Assembly: GCA_028284445.1 (NCBI GenBank)
Contig: JANQRS010000012.1
Location: forward strand, 62,001-126,000
Direction: 5' to 3'
From: Calditrichia bacterium
GTDB lineage: Bacteria; Calditrichota; Calditrichia; RBG-13-44-9; J075
DNA: 64,000 nucleotides
Below, in pieces: positions 61,751-64,000 of this stretch. How positions within the stretch are numbered: position 1 is the first letter of the stretch; each line of letters begins with the position of its first letter. The notes below the pieces were generated by a model that saw only the letters and a list, made by a program, of their open reading frames with translations, did no database searches and was not told where the DNA came from. The position numbers and the translations under genes are program-made.

Positions 61751-64000
61751 ATGATTCAGAATTACTTCAAAGTCGCCCTGCGTAATTTGTTAAAGCAAAA
61801 GTCCTATTCGCTGATAAACATATTCGGCCTGGCTCTTGGGGTTGCTGTTTGTCTCGTGGTTCTTCTTTTCATCAAAGACGAGTTCAGCTATGATCAATTT
61901 CATGATAAATCAGAAAGGATTTTCCGTTTGGCAACAGGCGTTTTGGAAGAAAGCGGTGACATAGCTAATCTGGCGAAAACGCCTTCAATGTGGCCAATTC
62001 AAATGAAAAATGAATTCCCGGAAGTGGAAGAATACGTGAGATTTTATCATTACCGGAGTGATATTCTTATCAGTTATCAGGAGGAGAAAAAATTCTATGA
62101 GAGCAACTTCTACTGGGCTGATGCCGCCGTCCTGGATATTTTCAGCTTTCCACTGTTAAAAGGCGATCCGAGAAGCGCATTAACAGAACCCAATTCGGTG
62201 GTAATCTCCGAATCAATGGCTAGAAAGTATTTCCCGGCCGGCGATGCGGTTGGCAATTCCCTCACCTACGCCAATCAAGGCACCGTATTTGAACTGCAGG
62301 TAACAGGTGTTATGCGGGATATACCTTCGAATTCTCACTTTCATCCGGAATTTATCGGCAGTATGGCCACCTTTAAACCCGGCACCTGGCTCTGGAAATA
62401 TGACTTGCCAACCAGTTGGGACAATACTTTCTACGTCAGCTATATTCTGCTTTCAGAAGACTCTGATTACAAGGCAACCGAAGAAAAGCTACCCGCTTTT
62501 CTTGAAAAGCATCTTGGTGAAAAATCGAAAGAGTTCTTCCCTTTCTTGCAGCCACTGACAGATATTTATCTCCACTCAAATTTAACTGGAGAATTGGAAC
62601 CGACCGGCAATATCCTCTACCTCTATATATTTGCCTGCGTCGCTCTATTAATACTGTTTGTAGCATGCATCAACTATATGAATCTGGCAACTGCCCGTTC
62701 CATTCGACGGGCAAGAGAAGTAGGCTTACGCAAAACGCTTGGCAGCAATCGCACTCAATTGCTCTATCAGTTTTACGGTGAATCGTTTTTAGTAACGCTG
62801 CTTGCGGTCACAATGGCCTTTCTGTTAGTGGAGATGGCAACGCCCTGGTTCAATCCGGTGATGGGTAAAAGCCTGTCTGTGCTCTCGCTGATGAACAGTT
62901 TCGAAATTTTCCTCATAGCCGGCTTCATCATTTGCATCACACTCGTTGCCGGTAGTTATCCGGCTCTGTACCTTTCCGGTTTTCAGCCCGCCGCAGTTTT
63001 TAAAGGCGGAACGGCTGGCGGCAATAGGGCGTCATCACTACGCAAAGGTCTGGTGGTCGTTCAGTTCGCGACAGCTGTATTCCTGGTCATTGCAACACTC
63101 ATTGTTTCAGAACAATTCGATTATTTCAATCAGGGGCGGTGGGGTCAGGAGGCTGACCGAATTATTACAATTCCATTGCGGGGAAGCGATGCCGCACAGA
63201 ATTTCACGGCTTATAAGAATGCAATCAGAAGCCATGCGGATGTTCTGGGGGTAACGACCTCATCCTTTACTCCTTTCACCCAGCATAAATTTGGTACCTT
63301 CCGAGTCCCCGAGGTCTTGCAAGACGGCAACGAGTTCGAATGCGATTATTTTGTCACCGACCAGGATTTTCCGTCTGTTTTCGAACTAGAAATTGTTTCC
63401 GGCAGAAATTTTTCTCTTCGAGCCAATACTGCACCAATCGACGGCAAAGAGTTCATCGTCAATGAAAGCGCCGTGAAAGCGCTGGGCTTGACCAATGAAA
63501 CGGCACCAGGCATCACCCTGGATCATTATTTTTGGGAAGAGTCTGGTACAATTGTAGGTGTTGTGAAAGACTTTCACTATCGCTCCAAACATGAAGCGAT
63601 TCATCCGCTCGTCATTAAAGCAAATCCGAAGTTCGTTCGCTTTCTCTCCATAAGGGTCAGCACAGCAAACTTCCGTCATACGCTGGAACATCTTGAGGCT
63701 AAATGGACAACGATTATCCCCAATTCACCATTCGTGTATACGTTTTTGGACAAAGATCTGGAAAGGCTCTATCAAGCTGAAGAAGCCATCGGGGACGTTT
63801 TGAGATACTATAGCATTATTGCCATTGCCATCAGCTGCCTTGGGTTATTTGGATTGGCAGCTTTTGCCGCAGAACAGCGCACCAAAGAGATTGGTGTTAG
63901 AAAAATACTGGGAGCGACTATTCCGGATATTATTATGCTGCTCTCCACAGACATTGTAAAGCTGATTTGTATTGCCAGTCTTTTCGCATGCCCATTGGCA
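61751..64000 (+). CDS. FtsX/MacB-type ABC transporter permease, partial (3' end outside window)
   Basis: The frame is open for 750 residues up to the window end. It begins MIQNYFKVALRNLLKQKSYS, then a membrane segment, typical of the FCB MacB-like permeases. The MacB periplasmic core domain (IKDEFSYDQFHDKSERIFRLA, then VVISESMARKYFPAGDAVGN, then VTGVMRDIPSNSHFHPEF) precedes FtsX segments near residues 280-420 with REVGLRKTLGSNR. A second core-plus-FtsX half follows, with GVRKILGAT near 720. Such permeases export lipoproteins, peptides or antibiotics together with an ATPase, which is not in view. ACAGG six bases before the ATG supports the start. Confidence 0.93.
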   Translation, partial: MIQNYFKVALRNLLKQKSYSLINIFGLALGVAVCLVVLLFIKDEFSYDQFHDKSERIFRLATGVLEESGDIANLAKTPSMWPIQMKNEFPEVEEYVRFYHYRSDILISYQEEKKFYESNFYWADAAVLDIFSFPLLKGDPRSALTEPNSVVISESMARKYFPAGDAVGNSLTYANQGTVFELQVTGVMRDIPSNSHFHPEFIGSMATFKPGTWLWKYDLPTSWDNTFYVSYILLSEDSDYKATEEKLPAFLEKHLGEKSKEFFPFLQPLTDIYLHSNLTGELEPTGNILYLYIFACVALLILFVACINYMNLATARSIRRAREVGLRKTLGSNRTQLLYQFYGESFLVTLLAVTMAFLLVEMATPWFNPVMGKSLSVLSLMNSFEIFLIAGFIICITLVAGSYPALYLSGFQPAAVFKGGTAGGNRASSLRKGLVVVQFATAVFLVIATLIVSEQFDYFNQGRWGQEADRIITIPLRGSDAAQNFTAYKNAIRSHADVLGVTTSSFTPFTQHKFGTFRVPEVLQDGNEFECDYFVTDQDFPSVFELEIVSGRNFSLRANTAPIDGKEFIVNESAVKALGLTNETAPGITLDHYFWEESGTIVGVVKDFHYRSKHEAIHPLVIKANPKFVRFLSIRVSTANFRHTLEHLEAKWTTIIPNSPFVYTFLDKDLERLYQAEEAIGDVLRYYSIIAIAISCLGLFGLAAFAAEQRTKEIGVRKILGATIPDIIMLLSTDIVKLICIASLFACPLA

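Overview
The window is ordinary bacterial chromosome at roughly 50% GC. It comes from a Gram-negative (diderm) member of the FCB group, most likely Calditrichota or a neighbouring lineage such as KSB1. The evidence is a Kdo transferase (waaA, so lipopolysaccharide), two exported proteins ending in FlgD-like / Por-type C-terminal sorting domains, a very small basic ribosomal protein of the mS38/COX24 type, FtsX-like permeases of the kind common in this group, and many secreted TPR, MORN and multi-domain proteins. The placement rests on gene content only. I see no prophage, IS element, CRISPR array, rRNA gene or replication origin.

Left part (1-21.8 kb). A 5-oxoprolinase/hydantoinase gene cut by the window edge runs leftward. 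Rightward genes follow: waaA, then molybdenum cofactor synthesis (mobA, moaA, a moaC-mogA fusion). After a ~550 bp gap come a tandem AP2-like DNA-binding protein and a DUF1990 protein. Then come accD, surE, guaA and glmS with a strong terminator, a TPR/periplasmic-binding exported protein, a 940-residue ADP/ATP-carrier-like membrane protein with HEAT repeats, a large TPR protein, dgt, and rpsT with its own promoter and terminator.

Middle part (21.8-48 kb). This holds a lipoprotein-like gene and an MpaB/DUF2236 gene (both leftward), a nuclease pair resembling YhaO/YhaN (SbcD/SbcC relatives), and HU followed by a zinc-ribbon/TPR membrane protein and the 31-residue COX24-type protein. Exonuclease VII (xseA-xseB) comes next. 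Leftward genes then encode a secreted MORN-repeat protein, a 1972-residue secreted adhesin-like protein preceded by a small basic secreted protein, a DUF1028 protein and a YciB-Nudix fusion. A secreted M1 peptidase and a membrane protein run rightward. A leftward operon (CYTH, rdgB, aminotransferase) and a small exported protein with a CX4CH motif close the section.

Right part (48-64 kb). Five tRNA genes (Pro, Arg, His, Glu, Glu) precede a leftward chemotaxis locus in the transcription order cheA, cheW, two soluble PAS-containing chemoreceptors, cheR, cheB, cheD, cheY, cheX. One receptor has five PAS domains in an exact 366 bp tandem array, and both receptors end in a likely CheR-docking pentapeptide. 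No flagellar, pilus or gliding gene is linked to the locus. The window ends inside an FtsX/MacB-type ABC permease gene.

The most distinctive features are the self-contained soluble-receptor chemotaxis system, the triple-Hpt CheA, the YciB-Nudix fusion, and the membrane-anchored YhaN-like ATPase.
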